A stretch of DNA of 64,000 bases, from assembly GCF_000196875.2 (NCBI RefSeq), contig NC_014532.2, positions 1,116,001 through 1,180,000 of the forward strand. Reading direction: 5' to 3'. The translations under genes and the position numbers were made by a program. The notes below the pieces were generated by a model. It worked only from the letters and a program-made list of their open reading frames with translations, did not search any database and had not been told where the DNA came from. The stretch is from Halomonas elongata DSM 2581 (GTDB lineage: Bacteria; Pseudomonadota; Gammaproteobacteria; Pseudomonadales; Halomonadaceae). Of this stretch, positions 1-8,300 are shown in pieces (within the stretch, counting starts at the first letter, position 1; each line of letters begins with the position of its first letter).

Positions 1-446
1 GCGTGCGAGGCGAGACGTTCCAGGGCGCGTTTCAGGCGTGGGTTATCGACGTCGGCGGCACAGCTGGACAGTTCGTCGGCAGCGCGGGAGGGGAGATGGC
101 GCGTCTGGCGCATCGGTGTCTTGGGCGGGCGGACGGGTCTGACCTTGAGGTCGAAGCCGCTGACCGCCTCGAAGCCGGCGAGTTCGTGCAGTCGCTTGAG
201 CAGGCGCGGCTGTTCGTAACGGAGCCTCGTCAGCCAGGTGGCACGGTCGGTGATCAGGGTCAGCCGCCCCTCCCGGAAGCCACCGACGTAAAGGTGCTCG
301 CCGAGTTCGGCGGGAAGCTGGGCCCGCAGATGAGCCTGGGCACGCTCGATCAGGCGTGCCATTCGCATCAATGATCCCAGTTCGCCCTGGCCCTCCAGGA
401 GCCTCGACATGGGCTGGGCTCGGAACCGCTTAACCTTTATACTCAT
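1..446 (-). CDS. DciA-like DUF721 protein (3' part missing)
   Basis: The minus strand stays open from an ATG at 446 to the window edge, giving about 148 residues without a stop. The start MSIKVKRFRAQPMSRLL and the following helix with RLIERAQAHLRAQLP match the DUF721/DciA family, whose founding member loads the replicative helicase DnaB. A second in-frame ATG at 410 is possible, but the upstream one keeps the family's basic Arg-Phe-Arg N terminus. The C terminus lies outside the window. Position divergent to secA is the usual place for this gene in pseudomonads and relatives. A plus-strand ORF at 3-374 is its antisense shadow. The family call is firm; the role in helicase loading is inferred from homologs. 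Confidence 0.8.
   Translation of the reverse strand, partial: MSIKVKRFRAQPMSRLLEGQGELGSLMRMARLIERAQAHLRAQLPAELGEHLYVGGFREGRLTLITDRATWLTRLRYEQPRLLKRLHELAGFEAVSGFDLKVRPVRPPKTPMRQTRHLPSRAADELSSCAADVDNPRLKRALERLASH
438..443 (+). promoter_or_regulatory. candidate -10 element for the secA leader
   Basis: TATACT at 438-443 is a near-consensus -10 box on the plus strand, inside the 5' end of the divergent dciA-like gene. No good -35 hexamer stands at the right distance. A transcript starting near 450 would cover the small ORF at 556-921 and secA. A GGGGG-CAT-CCCCC hairpin at 460-472 would lie at its 5' end. Confidence 0.3.
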
Positions 447-555
447 CAGCTTGATTCTCGGGGGCATCCCCCTGACACGATGCATGGTCGTCGCGCCGGA
501 CGTCGGCGGCCGTTGAACAGCCAGAGCCTAGCACGCACGGGAGTTTCTCGACAGC

Positions 556-921
556 ATGGCCACCACGCTCACCGCGGACACATGCGCCTCCGGGGCGCCG
601 ACGCGACGCCCTCGAGGCGCGCCGGCACGTTGGTGGCTGGCGGGGTTGCTGGTGGGTTGCCTGTTGCCGGCCGGACTCTCCCAGGCCGAGTGGCGCCCCA
701 TCGAGCGCGTCGTGCAGATGTGCATCCTGGCACCGGCGCTGATTCGCGCCAGTTCACAGCTCCAGGCACGGCGCCGGTCGCGCCGCCGCTGGCCCTCCCG
801 GGTGGCGCCATGTCGCCCGACCGGACAGGCTCGCCCGGTGATTCGTCGCGAGCCGCTGCGGGCCGTTGCTGCCCATGATGTCCTGACTCGCCGTGGCCCG
901 CCATCCTGCATCCCGGGATGA
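556..921 (+). CDS. putative secretion monitor ORF upstream of secA (SecM-like architecture)
   Basis: This is a 121-codon ORF starting ATG at 556, with GGGAG about 12 nt upstream. The N terminus is basic (R17, R18, R20, R25), followed by a hydrophobic core at about residues 26-41 and a signal-peptidase-type site LSQA|E at 44/45. The mature part is Arg-rich. The last residues are T-R-R-G-P-P-S-C-I-P-G, so R-G-P-P lies at 113-116, six codons before the stop. By my count about four in five codons end in G or C, which fits real coding here. The stop is 60 nt before the secA ATG. Gene position, export signal, short length and a terminal Arg/Gly/Pro motif all parallel E. coli SecM (R-A-G-P) and the R-A-P-P/R-A-P-G arrest peptides ApdA, ApdP and ApcA. 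I do not see the rest of the SecM motif (no F-x-x-x-x-W-I). Existence as a gene is likely; arrest function is inference. Two overlapping minus-strand frames are less convincing. Confidence 0.55.
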   Translation: MATTLTADTCASGAPTRRPRGAPARWWLAGLLVGCLLPAGLSQAEWRPIERVVQMCILAPALIRASSQLQARRRSRRRWPSRVAPCRPTGQARPVIRREPLRAVAAHDVLTRRGPPSCIPG

Positions 922-984
922 GTGACGAAGCGGCCGTGCCCGAGTGCCGGCCGGATGCCATATGCAGTGACAGGACCCTTCATG
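880..984 (+). promoter_or_regulatory. possible mRNA switch hiding the secA ribosome binding site
   Basis: GTCCTG at 880-885 is complementary to CAGGAC at 971-976, which holds the AGGA ribosome binding site of secA. TCCTG at 904-908 is an alternative partner. Both lie under or beside the place a ribosome would occupy if it paused at the R-G-P-P codons (892-903), so a pause would free the secA site. CATCCCGGGATG at 909-920 is also a perfect palindrome. The pairing is short (5-6 bp) and was found by eye, not by folding. Confidence 0.3.
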
Positions 985-3705
985 ATCAACAACCTGCTAC
1001 GCAAGGTCGTCGGTTCCAAGAACGACCGTGAAGTCAAGCGCATGAACCGCATGGTGGCGCGTGTCAATGCGCTGGAATCGGAATACGAGGGCCTCGATGA
1101 CGAGACTCTCCAGGCGCGGACCGACGTCTTCCGCGAGCGCCTGAACAAGGGCGAGACGCTGGATGCCCTGCTGCCCGAGGCCTTCGCCACGGTTCGCGAG
1201 GCCAGCAAGCGCGTCATGGGCATGCGCCATTTCGATGTGCAGGTGATCGGCGGTATCACCCTGCACAATGGACGCATCGCCGAGATGAAGACCGGCGAGG
1301 GCAAGACCCTGGTGGCGACCCTGGCGGTCTATCTCAATGCGCTGCCCGCCAAGGGCGTGCACGTGGTGACGGTGAACGATTACCTGGCGTGCCGTGACGC
1401 CGACTGGATGCGTCCCCTGTACGAGAGCCTCGGGCTGACGGTGGGAACCATCTATGCCGGCCAGAGCCCGGAAGAGAAGCGTCGCGCCTATGGCTGCGAC
1501 ATCACCTACGGGACCAACAACGAGTTCGGTTTCGACTATCTGCGCGACAATATGGCCTTCTCCCTCGAGGACAAGGTCCAGCGCGACCTGCACTTCGCCA
1601 TCGTCGACGAGGTGGACTCGATCCTGATCGACGAGGCGCGCACGCCCCTGATCATCTCCGGGGCCGTGGACGAGAACACCGAGCTCTATCGCGTCGTCGA
1701 TCGTCTGGCCACTGGCCTGACGCCGTGCAGCGATGAGGAAGACCCCGAGAGCGGCGATTTCACGCTGGACGAGAAGCAGAAGCAGGTGGAGCTCACCGAA
1801 GGGGGCCATAACAGGGTCGAGGAACTGATGCGTGCCGAGGGCCTGCTCGGTGCCGAGGACTCGCTCTATGCGGCCCAGAACCTCAACCTGCTCCAGCACA
1901 TGCACTCGGCGCTGCGTGCCCGTCACCTGTATCACCGCGATGTCGACTACATCGTCAACGACGGCCAGGTGGTGATCGTCGACGAACACACCGGGCGCAG
2001 CATGCCCGGGCGTCGCTGGTCGGAAGGGCTGCACCAGGCCGTGGAGGCCAAGGAAGGCGTGACCGTGCAGCGCGAGAGCCAGACCCTGGCCTCGACCACC
2101 TTCCAGAACTACTTCCGCCTCTATGACAAGCTGTCCGGCATGACCGGTACCGCCGACACCGAGGCCTTCGAATTCCGCCAGATCTATGGGCTCGACGTGG
2201 TGGTGATCCCGACCAACCGTCCACTGGTCCGCAAGGACCAGAACGATCTGGTCTATCTGAGCGCCGAGGAAAAGTTCGACGCCATCATCGAAGACGTCAA
2301 GGCGCAGACCGAGAACGGTCGCCCGGTTCTGGTGGGTACGGCGTCCATCGAGACATCCGAGTATCTGGCCGGGCTGATGCGCAAGGCCGGGCTCGAGTTC
2401 AACGTGCTCAACGCCAAGCAGCACCAGAGCGAGGCCGAGATCATTGCCCAGGCCGGCCGGCCAGGTGCGATCACCATCGCCACCAACATGGCCGGGCGCG
2501 GTACCGACATCGTGCTGGGCGGCAACTGGGAAGCCGAGGTCGCCAAGCTGGAGTCTCCCGACGAGGCGCAGATCGAGCGTCTCAAGCGCGAGTGGCAGGA
2601 GCGTCACGAGGCGGTGCTGGCCGCCGGCGGACTGCATGTGATCGGTTCCGAGCGCCACGAATCGCGGCGCATCGACAACCAGCTGCGCGGGCGCTCGGGC
2701 CGTCAGGGCGATCCTGGCTCGACCCGTTTCTTCCTGTCCCTGGAAGACAACCTGATGCGCCTGTTCGGCTCTGACCGCGTGCAGCGGCTGATGCAGGCCA
2801 TGGGACTGGAAAAGGGCGAGGCCATCGAGCACAAGATGGTATCCAACGCCGTGGAGCGGGCCCAGAAGAAGGTCGAGGGGCGCAACTTCGATATCCGCAA
2901 GCAGCTGCTCGAATATGACGACGTGGCCAATGACCAGCGTCGGGTGATCTATGACCAGCGCAACGACATTCTCGGGGCCGAGGACGTCTCCGAGAATGTC
3001 ATGGGCATCCGCGAAGAGGTGATGGACGAGGCCATCAGCAGTTTCGTGCCACCCCAGAGCTTGCCGGAGCAGTGGGACCTGGCGGGCCTCGAGGCGCACC
3101 TCAAGAGCGAGCTCAACCTCGAGGCACCGGTGGTGGAATGGGCCGAGAACGACCAGCGCTTCAACGAGGAGCAACTGCGGGAGCGTCTCCAGACCATGCA
3201 TCGCGAGGCCTACGAAGAGAAGGTCGAGGTGGCCGGTCCCGAGTTGATGCGGCGTTTCGAGAAGCAGGTCATGCTGCAGGTGCTGGACACCCGCTGGAAG
3301 GAACATCTGCAGTCCATGGACCACCTGCGCCGGGGTATCCACCTGCGCGGCTATGCGCAGAAGAACCCCAAGCAGGAATACAAGCGCGAGTCCTTCGAGC
3401 TGTTCCAGCTGCTGCTCACCAACATCAAGGCCGATGTCACGCGCATTCTCAGCCACGTCAAGGTGCGTCGCCCCGAGGAAGTGGAAGAACTGGAACGCCA
3501 GCGTCGCGAATCCCTGGAGCGCGAGCAGGCGGCATCCGCCAATCGGCGTGATGAGGTCGAAGACGAGCCGCAGGAAGCGTCGGAACCCGCGCCGGGCAGC
3601 GATGGGCGCCCGGCTCGTCGCGAGGGACCCAAGGTCGGGCGCAACGATCCTTGCCCTTGTGGTTCCGGGAAGAAGTTCAAGCAGTGCTGCGGCAAGCTGA
3701 GCTGA
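982..3705 (+). CDS. secA: SecA preprotein translocase ATPase
   Basis: SecA is the ATP-driven motor that pushes unfolded preproteins through SecYEG in the inner membrane. The product is 907 aa, the normal size. Walker A M-K-T-G-E-G-K-T is at 102-109, the DEVD box with DSILIDEA near 210, and the second helicase half includes [10 protein letters not shown] and a [11 protein letters not shown] segment. The tail ends in the zinc-binding SEC-C motif C-P-C-G-S-G-x7-C-C that contacts SecB. I place the start at the ATG at 982 ([17 protein letters not shown]), which aligns with the conserved N terminus and has AGGA 7 nt upstream. An in-frame GTG at 922 would add 20 unconserved residues. Expression may be coupled to the small ORF just upstream. 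Confidence 0.97.
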   Translation: MINNLLRKVVGSKNDREVKRMNRMVARVNALESEYEGLDDETLQARTDVFRERLNKGETLDALLPEAFATVREASKRVMGMRHFDVQVIGGITLHNGRIAEMKTGEGKTLVATLAVYLNALPAKGVHVVTVNDYLACRDADWMRPLYESLGLTVGTIYAGQSPEEKRRAYGCDITYGTNNEFGFDYLRDNMAFSLEDKVQRDLHFAIVDEVDSILIDEARTPLIISGAVDENTELYRVVDRLATGLTPCSDEEDPESGDFTLDEKQKQVELTEGGHNRVEELMRAEGLLGAEDSLYAAQNLNLLQHMHSALRARHLYHRDVDYIVNDGQVVIVDEHTGRSMPGRRWSEGLHQAVEAKEGVTVQRESQTLASTTFQNYFRLYDKLSGMTGTADTEAFEFRQIYGLDVVVIPTNRPLVRKDQNDLVYLSAEEKFDAIIEDVKAQTENGRPVLVGTASIETSEYLAGLMRKAGLEFNVLNAKQHQSEAEIIAQAGRPGAITIATNMAGRGTDIVLGGNWEAEVAKLESPDEAQIERLKREWQERHEAVLAAGGLHVIGSERHESRRIDNQLRGRSGRQGDPGSTRFFLSLEDNLMRLFGSDRVQRLMQAMGLEKGEAIEHKMVSNAVERAQKKVEGRNFDIRKQLLEYDDVANDQRRVIYDQRNDILGAEDVSENVMGIREEVMDEAISSFVPPQSLPEQWDLAGLEAHLKSELNLEAPVVEWAENDQRFNEEQLRERLQTMHREAYEEKVEVAGPELMRRFEKQVMLQVLDTRWKEHLQSMDHLRRGIHLRGYAQKNPKQEYKRESFELFQLLLTNIKADVTRILSHVKVRRPEEVEELERQRRESLEREQAASANRRDEVEDEPQEASEPAPGSDGRPARREGPKVGRNDPCPCGSGKKFKQCCGKLS

Positions 3706-3768
3706 AAATGCCTGCGCTTTATCTCGCTCGGCAATTTTACTGTCCTGACCTATTGAGGAGTATTCGCC

Positions 3769-4998
3769 ATGGCGGTGGGTGAATCACGTTTCCCGGCAAT
3801 GCCTCGAATCGAAGGGTTGCGGCTGGGTGCGGCGATGTCCGGCATCAAGACGGCGAACCGTCGTGACCTGGTGGTGATCGAGGTGCCGGAAGGTGCCGCC
3901 GTCTCCGGCACCTTCACGCGCAACGCCTTCTGTGCGGCCCCGGTGACGGTGGCCCGTGAACACCTGGCGGCCTGTGCCACCCGTGGTACGGCACCGCGCT
4001 ATCTGGTGATCAATACCGGCAACGCCAATGCCGGGACGGGCGAGACAGGGCTGCGCGATGCCCGAGCCACCTGTACCGAGCTGGCCGGACTCGTCGATGT
4101 GGAAGCGACCTCGGTATTGCCGTTTTCCACCGGCGTGATCGGCGAAACACTGCCCATGGAACGGCTGCTGGCAGGATTGCCCGAGGCGTTGCGTGCCCTG
4201 GATGACGGTCCCGAAGGCTGGGCGGCGGCGGGAGAGGGCATCCTCACCACCGATACCCGCCCCAAGGGGGCCAGTGTCACGCTCCCCCTGGGTGACGAGA
4301 CCATCACCATCAACGGCATCAGCAAGGGCTCGGGCATGATCAAGCCCAACATGGCGACCATGCTGGGCTTCGTGGCCACCGACGCGGCCATCGCGCCGGC
4401 CGTGCTGGACGAAGTGCTGCGCGAGGCCGTGGATCAGTCCTTCAACTGCATCACCGTGGATGGCGATACGTCCACCAATGATGCCTGCATGCTGATCGCC
4501 ACGGGCCGCGGTGCGGCGGTGAACGATGAGCACCGCCTGGCCGTGTTCCGCGAAGGCCTGCAGCGGGTGATGAACGAACTGGCCCAGGCCATCGTGCGCG
4601 ACGGCGAGGGGGCGACCAAGTTCGTCACCCTTCAGGTGGATGGCGCGGTGACCCGTGACGAGGCGCTGGATGTGGCCTTCACGGTGGCGCATTCTCCGTT
4701 GGTCAAGACGGCGCTGGCGGCCAGCGACGCCAACTGGGGGCGGATTCTCGCCGCCGTGGGGCGGGCCCCGGTGGCGGATTTCGATGTGTCCCGGGTGACC
4801 ATCGATCTCGGTGGCGTGCGCCTGGTCGAGCAGGGTGGGTGCGCGCCGGGTTACACCGAGGAGGCCGGCAGTGAGGTCATGGCCCAGGAAGAGATCGGCA
4901 TTCGCATCGACCTGGGACGTGGCGACCGCGGTGCCACCGTATGGACCACGGATCTGACGCGGGAATACGTCGCCATCAACGCCGACTACCGTAGCTGA
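3769..4998 (+). CDS. argJ: bifunctional ornithine acetyltransferase / N-acetylglutamate synthase
   Basis: ArgJ transfers the acetyl group from N-acetylornithine to glutamate, and in bifunctional forms also uses acetyl-CoA, giving ornithine in the cyclic arginine pathway. The 409-aa product carries the self-cleavage motif K-P-N-M-A-T-M-L-G, with the cut expected between A196 and T197; the new N-terminal Thr is the nucleophile. The TGNANAGTG stretch near 83-91 is typical of the family. GAGGAG precedes the ATG at 3769. It lies 63 nt after secA, the same gene order as in Pseudomonas. Whether this copy uses acetyl-CoA cannot be read from the sequence. Confidence 0.95.
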   Translation: MAVGESRFPAMPRIEGLRLGAAMSGIKTANRRDLVVIEVPEGAAVSGTFTRNAFCAAPVTVAREHLAACATRGTAPRYLVINTGNANAGTGETGLRDARATCTELAGLVDVEATSVLPFSTGVIGETLPMERLLAGLPEALRALDDGPEGWAAAGEGILTTDTRPKGASVTLPLGDETITINGISKGSGMIKPNMATMLGFVATDAAIAPAVLDEVLREAVDQSFNCITVDGDTSTNDACMLIATGRGAAVNDEHRLAVFREGLQRVMNELAQAIVRDGEGATKFVTLQVDGAVTRDEALDVAFTVAHSPLVKTALAASDANWGRILAAVGRAPVADFDVSRVTIDLGGVRLVEQGGCAPGYTEEAGSEVMAQEEIGIRIDLGRGDRGATVWTTDLTREYVAINADYRS

Positions 4999-5080
4999 AA
5001 GGCGGGCGACAGCGTCCGCGAGTCGACGACAGCCCCATAGCAATCCCCCGCCACGAGCGGCAGGAACGTTGGAAAGGTAA

Positions 5081-6037
5081 ATGAACGCAATGGTGAAAAG
5101 AAGGGTGCATGTGGCGGCTGCCGCCATCATCAGCGCCGACAGCCGTGAGGTATTGCTCGCCCGGCGTCCGTCCAATGTGGATCAGGGCGGCCTCTGGGAG
5201 TTTCCCGGTGGCAAGCTGGCGCCCTACGAGACCGGCCTGGAAGCGCTGAAGCGCGAGTTGCACGAAGAGTTGGGCGTGGAGATTCGTCGGGCCCAGCCGT
5301 TGATCCGTATCCATCATGAATACGCCGACAAGCATGTGTTGCTCGACGTCTGGCAGGTGCATGATTTCGCTGGCGAGCCTTTCGGACGCGAGGGGCAGGC
5401 GGTGCGCTGGGTGCCCATGGAAGAGTTGCATAGCTATCCATTCCCCGCCGCCAATCTGCCGATCCTGCGTGCGGTGATGCTGCCCACCGAGTACCTGATC
5501 AGCGCCGAGGAAGACGACGAGGACGTTTTCCTGGAGCGTCTGGAGCGCGCCATGCGCGAGGATGGCGTGCGCCTGGTACAGCTGCGCGCCAAGACGCTGG
5601 ATGAAGACGCCTACGTGGCTCGGGCCGAGAAGGCGTTGGCCATGTGCCGGCGTTTCGGGGCGCGCCTGATGCTCAACGGCGAGCCGTCCCTGCTGGAGCG
5701 GGTGGAGGCCGACGGCATTCATCTGACCAGCGAACGGCTGATGAGCCTGGAGCGTCGTCCGATCAGCGAGGAGAAGTGGCTCGCGGCGTCGACGCATGAT
5801 CAAGCGCAACTGACCCAGGCCCATCGGATCGGCTGCGATTTCGTCACGCTCTCGCCGTTGCGTACCACGCCCTCGCATCCCGAGGTGGCGCCGATCGGCT
5901 GGCACGATTTCCAGCAGCTCGTCGAGCATGCCGGCATGCCAGTCTTCGCGCTGGGCGGCATGACGCGCCATGACGCCAACCATGCGCGGGCCGTCGGGGC
6001 TCAGGGCATCGCCTCGATCCGCGATTTCTGGAAGTGA
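5081..6037 (+). CDS. mutT: MutT-type Nudix hydrolase fused to a ThiE-like domain
   Basis: The N-terminal half (residues about 8-130) is a MutT Nudix domain with the box G-G-K-x7-E-x7-R-E-L-H-E-E-L-G at about 43-66. This family hydrolyses 8-oxo-dGTP to keep it out of DNA. The C-terminal half (about 140-318) resembles thiamine-phosphate synthase (LVQLRAKTLDEDAY, GADGIHLTS-type strand, FALGGMT). The same fusion is common in pseudomonads and other gammaproteobacteria. The role of the second domain is not established. The start ATG at 5081 gives MNAMVKRRVHVAAA; a second ATG three codons on is equally good. It ends just before a convergent terminator. Confidence 0.9.
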   Translation: MNAMVKRRVHVAAAAIISADSREVLLARRPSNVDQGGLWEFPGGKLAPYETGLEALKRELHEELGVEIRRAQPLIRIHHEYADKHVLLDVWQVHDFAGEPFGREGQAVRWVPMEELHSYPFPAANLPILRAVMLPTEYLISAEEDDEDVFLERLERAMREDGVRLVQLRAKTLDEDAYVARAEKALAMCRRFGARLMLNGEPSLLERVEADGIHLTSERLMSLERRPISEEKWLAASTHDQAQLTQAHRIGCDFVTLSPLRTTPSHPEVAPIGWHDFQQLVEHAGMPVFALGGMTRHDANHARAVGAQGIASIRDFWK

Positions 6038-6082
6038 CTGGCTTCGCCGGAGCCGTAAGCTTCAAGCGATGAGCTGTAAGAA

Positions 6083-6112
6083 AAACCCTCCCGGCGATGC
6101 CGCGGAGGGTTT
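6083..6112. terminator. bidirectional rho-independent terminator between mutT and aguB
   Basis: AAACCCTCC at 6083-6091 and GGAGGGTTT at 6104-6112 form a perfect 9-bp stem. Flanking A and T residues on opposite sides let it serve both converging genes. Confidence 0.75.
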
Positions 6113-6197
6113 GATGTTTCTGGGGAAGGAGTCAATGAGCATTTTGAGGCCGATTTCAACGCCGTAGCCTCGAGTGCAGGCACTTTTCGTACCGGTC

Positions 6198-7100
6198 CTA
6201 GTCCCGGTAGCGTCGAGTCAGATCACCATAGGCATCGATGCGCCGGTCGCGAAGGAAGGGCCAGATGCGTCGGGTTTCTTCTCCGCGCTCCAGATCCAGG
6301 GTGACCAGCAGGCGTTCGGCCTGTTCGCCGCCGTGGGCCAGCAGTTCACCCTGGGGGCCGCAGATGAAGCTACCGCCCCAGAAGTCGATGCCCGGGCCGA
6401 TGCCGGATAGGTCCGCTTCGTGGCCGACCCGGTTGGCCACGATCACCGGCAGGCCGTTGGCCACGGCGTGACTGCGCTGGATCAGCGTCCAGGCGTCCTT
6501 CTGGCGGGCCTTTTCGTCATCGTCATCCGGCGGGTGCCAGCCGATGGCGGTGGGGTAGAGCAGCACTTCGGCGCCGGCCATGGCCATCAGGCGGGCGGCT
6601 TCCGGATACCACTGATCCCAGCATACCAGCACGCCGAGCCGTCCCACCGAGGTGTCGATGGGCGCAAAGCCCTGGCCGCGCGCTGCGTCGTGATCCCCGG
6701 GCGTGAAATAGAATTTCTCGTAGAAGCCCGGGTCGTCGGGGATGTGCATCTTGCGGTAGTGGCCCACCCGACCGCGCTCGCGGTCATAGACCACGGCGGT
6801 GTTGTGGTAGATGCCCGGAGCGCGGCGCTCGAACAGGGACCCCATCAGCACGATGCCGAGTTCCGCCGCCAAGGCCGCCAGGCGTTGCCCGGTGGGACCG
6901 TCCAGCGGCTCGGCCAGATCGAACAGCTCGGGATCCTCGTACTGGCAGAAGTAATGGGTGGCGTGCAGCTCCTGGAGTACCACCAGCTCGGCACCGGCCG
7001 TGGCGAGTTCGCGGATGCCGGCTTCGCTTTCGGCGAGGCTGCGTGACTTGTCGGGCCAGGCGGCCTGCTGGACGAGGCCGACCTTGAGGGTGCGTGTCAT
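6198..7100 (-). CDS. aguB: N-carbamoylputrescine amidase
   Basis: The enzyme hydrolyses N-carbamoylputrescine to putrescine, CO2 and ammonia, the last step of the agmatine route. The 300-aa product has the nitrilase-fold triad: E44 in LQELHATHYF, K117 in YRKMHIPDD and C160 in LVCWDQWYPEAARL. The LQELH...YFCQ and FYEKFYFTPGD segments separate this subfamily from general carbon-nitrogen hydrolases. The start ATG (7098-7100) overlaps the aguA stop by 4 nt, so the two are translationally coupled. An omega-amidase-type relative is unlikely given the aguA neighbour. Confidence 0.93.
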   Translation of the reverse strand: MTRTLKVGLVQQAAWPDKSRSLAESEAGIRELATAGAELVVLQELHATHYFCQYEDPELFDLAEPLDGPTGQRLAALAAELGIVLMGSLFERRAPGIYHNTAVVYDRERGRVGHYRKMHIPDDPGFYEKFYFTPGDHDAARGQGFAPIDTSVGRLGVLVCWDQWYPEAARLMAMAGAEVLLYPTAIGWHPPDDDDEKARQKDAWTLIQRSHAVANGLPVIVANRVGHEADLSGIGPGIDFWGGSFICGPQGELLAHGGEQAERLLVTLDLERGEETRRIWPFLRDRRIDAYGDLTRRYRD

Positions 7101-8155
7101 GAGCCTTCTCCTTCGCGGTGGCGACCGAGTGTGCCGCGTGGCAGTTGCATGGTCAGGCAGTGCAGGCTGCCATGTTGGCGGATCATCGTGGAGGCGTCGA
7201 TGGGCACGATGTCGCGCTCCGGGAACGTCTCGGCGAGTGCCGCCAGGGCGTGCGTATCGGCGGCATCGCCGTAGACCGGTACCAGGACTGCGCCGTTGAT
7301 GATCAGGAAGTTGGCGTAGGTGGCGGGCAGCCGGTGGCCGTCCTCGGGATCGAAGCAGGGCGCCGGCCAGGGGAGTGCGACCAGTCGGTAGGGCGAGCCG
7401 TCCGCCCGACGCAAGGCGCGCAGCTCGGTTTCCATGGCCGTCAGTTCGGGGTAATGGGGGTCGCTGGGATCGTCGCAGCGCACGTAGGCGATGGTAGCGG
7501 GGTCGCAGAAGCGCGCCAGGGTGTCCACGTGGCTGTCGGTGTCGTCGCCTTCCAGATGGCCATGGCGCAGCCAGAGCACCCGTTCGATGCCGAGATCCGC
7601 GGCCAGGCGTGCCTCGATGTCCCGTCGGCCGAGGCCGGGGTTGCGGTTGTCGTTGAGCAGGCAGGCCTCGGTGGTCAGCAGGGTGCCTTCGCCGTCGGTG
7701 TCGATGGCGCCACCTTCCAGGACCAGGTCGTGCGATTGCAGCGGGCAGGCATAGACACCGGCGGCGTGGAGGCGCCGCGTCAGGCTGTCGTCGCGGGCGG
7801 CCTCGAACTTGCCACCCCAGCCGGTGAACACGTAGTCCAGCAGCAGCGGCGTGCCATTCTGCTCGACGGCCAGGGGGCCATGGTCACGGGCCCAGGTGTC
7901 GTCGGCCTCGGCGATCACCAGGTGCAGACGATCGAGCGAAATGCCGAGCCGGGCGAAGCGCTCGGCAAGCCGGCTACAGGCGTGGGTATCGGGCACGGCG
8001 ATCACGACCGACTGGTAGCGGGCTATGGCGGCCACCAGGCGTTCGAGGCTCGCTTCGATGCGCTCCAGCAGAGGGGCCCAGTCGCTGTCGGGAGCGGGCC
8101 AGGTCAGTTGCACGGCGTCCTGGGGCGCCCATTCGGGCAACAGGCGATTGGCCAT
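7097..8155 (-). CDS. aguA: agmatine deiminase
   Basis: AguA converts agmatine to N-carbamoylputrescine and ammonia. The product is 352 aa from the ATG at 8155 (MANRLLPEWAPQDAVQLTWP), chosen because GAGG stands 9 nt upstream and the conserved P-E-W-x-P-x-x-A-x-x-L-x-W start follows. A longer frame reaches 8260 but adds unconserved residues. The catalytic Cys is C333 in GSLHCLTMQLP, and the guanidinium-binding GGAIDTDGEG segment is present. It is transcribed with aguB towards lower coordinates and diverges from the lolC-type gene. Together they make putrescine without a urea-releasing agmatinase. Confidence 0.94.
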   Translation of the reverse strand: MANRLLPEWAPQDAVQLTWPAPDSDWAPLLERIEASLERLVAAIARYQSVVIAVPDTHACSRLAERFARLGISLDRLHLVIAEADDTWARDHGPLAVEQNGTPLLLDYVFTGWGGKFEAARDDSLTRRLHAAGVYACPLQSHDLVLEGGAIDTDGEGTLLTTEACLLNDNRNPGLGRRDIEARLAADLGIERVLWLRHGHLEGDDTDSHVDTLARFCDPATIAYVRCDDPSDPHYPELTAMETELRALRRADGSPYRLVALPWPAPCFDPEDGHRLPATYANFLIINGAVLVPVYGDAADTHALAALAETFPERDIVPIDASTMIRQHGSLHCLTMQLPRGTLGRHREGEGS

Positions 8156-8300
8156 GGGGGCAGGCCTCATGAGATGTCGGAATGCGCGAATGTAGGCTGG
8201 CGCAACCGATGATGCAAGGATCGCGCAAATGCAGGGGCAGGGCGATGCACCCTGGACCAAAAACCCTTACCATGAGCGCCCGCCGACAAGGAACGCTGAT

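Noticed and set aside
3..374. 123-codon plus-strand ORF at the window start
   Set aside because: Antisense to the DciA-like gene, whose minus-strand product matches a known family.
922..981. Longer secA start at GTG 922
   Set aside because: Adds 20 unconserved residues; the ATG at 982 aligns with the known SecA N terminus and has AGGA.
528..1304. Minus-strand ORF covering the small pre-secA ORF
   Set aside because: Runs into the secA coding region and lacks any domain or ribosome binding site; the plus-strand frame has a signal peptide and fits the context better.
997..3456. 819-codon minus-strand ORF
   Set aside because: Antisense shadow of secA caused by high G+C at third codon positions; no recognisable domain.
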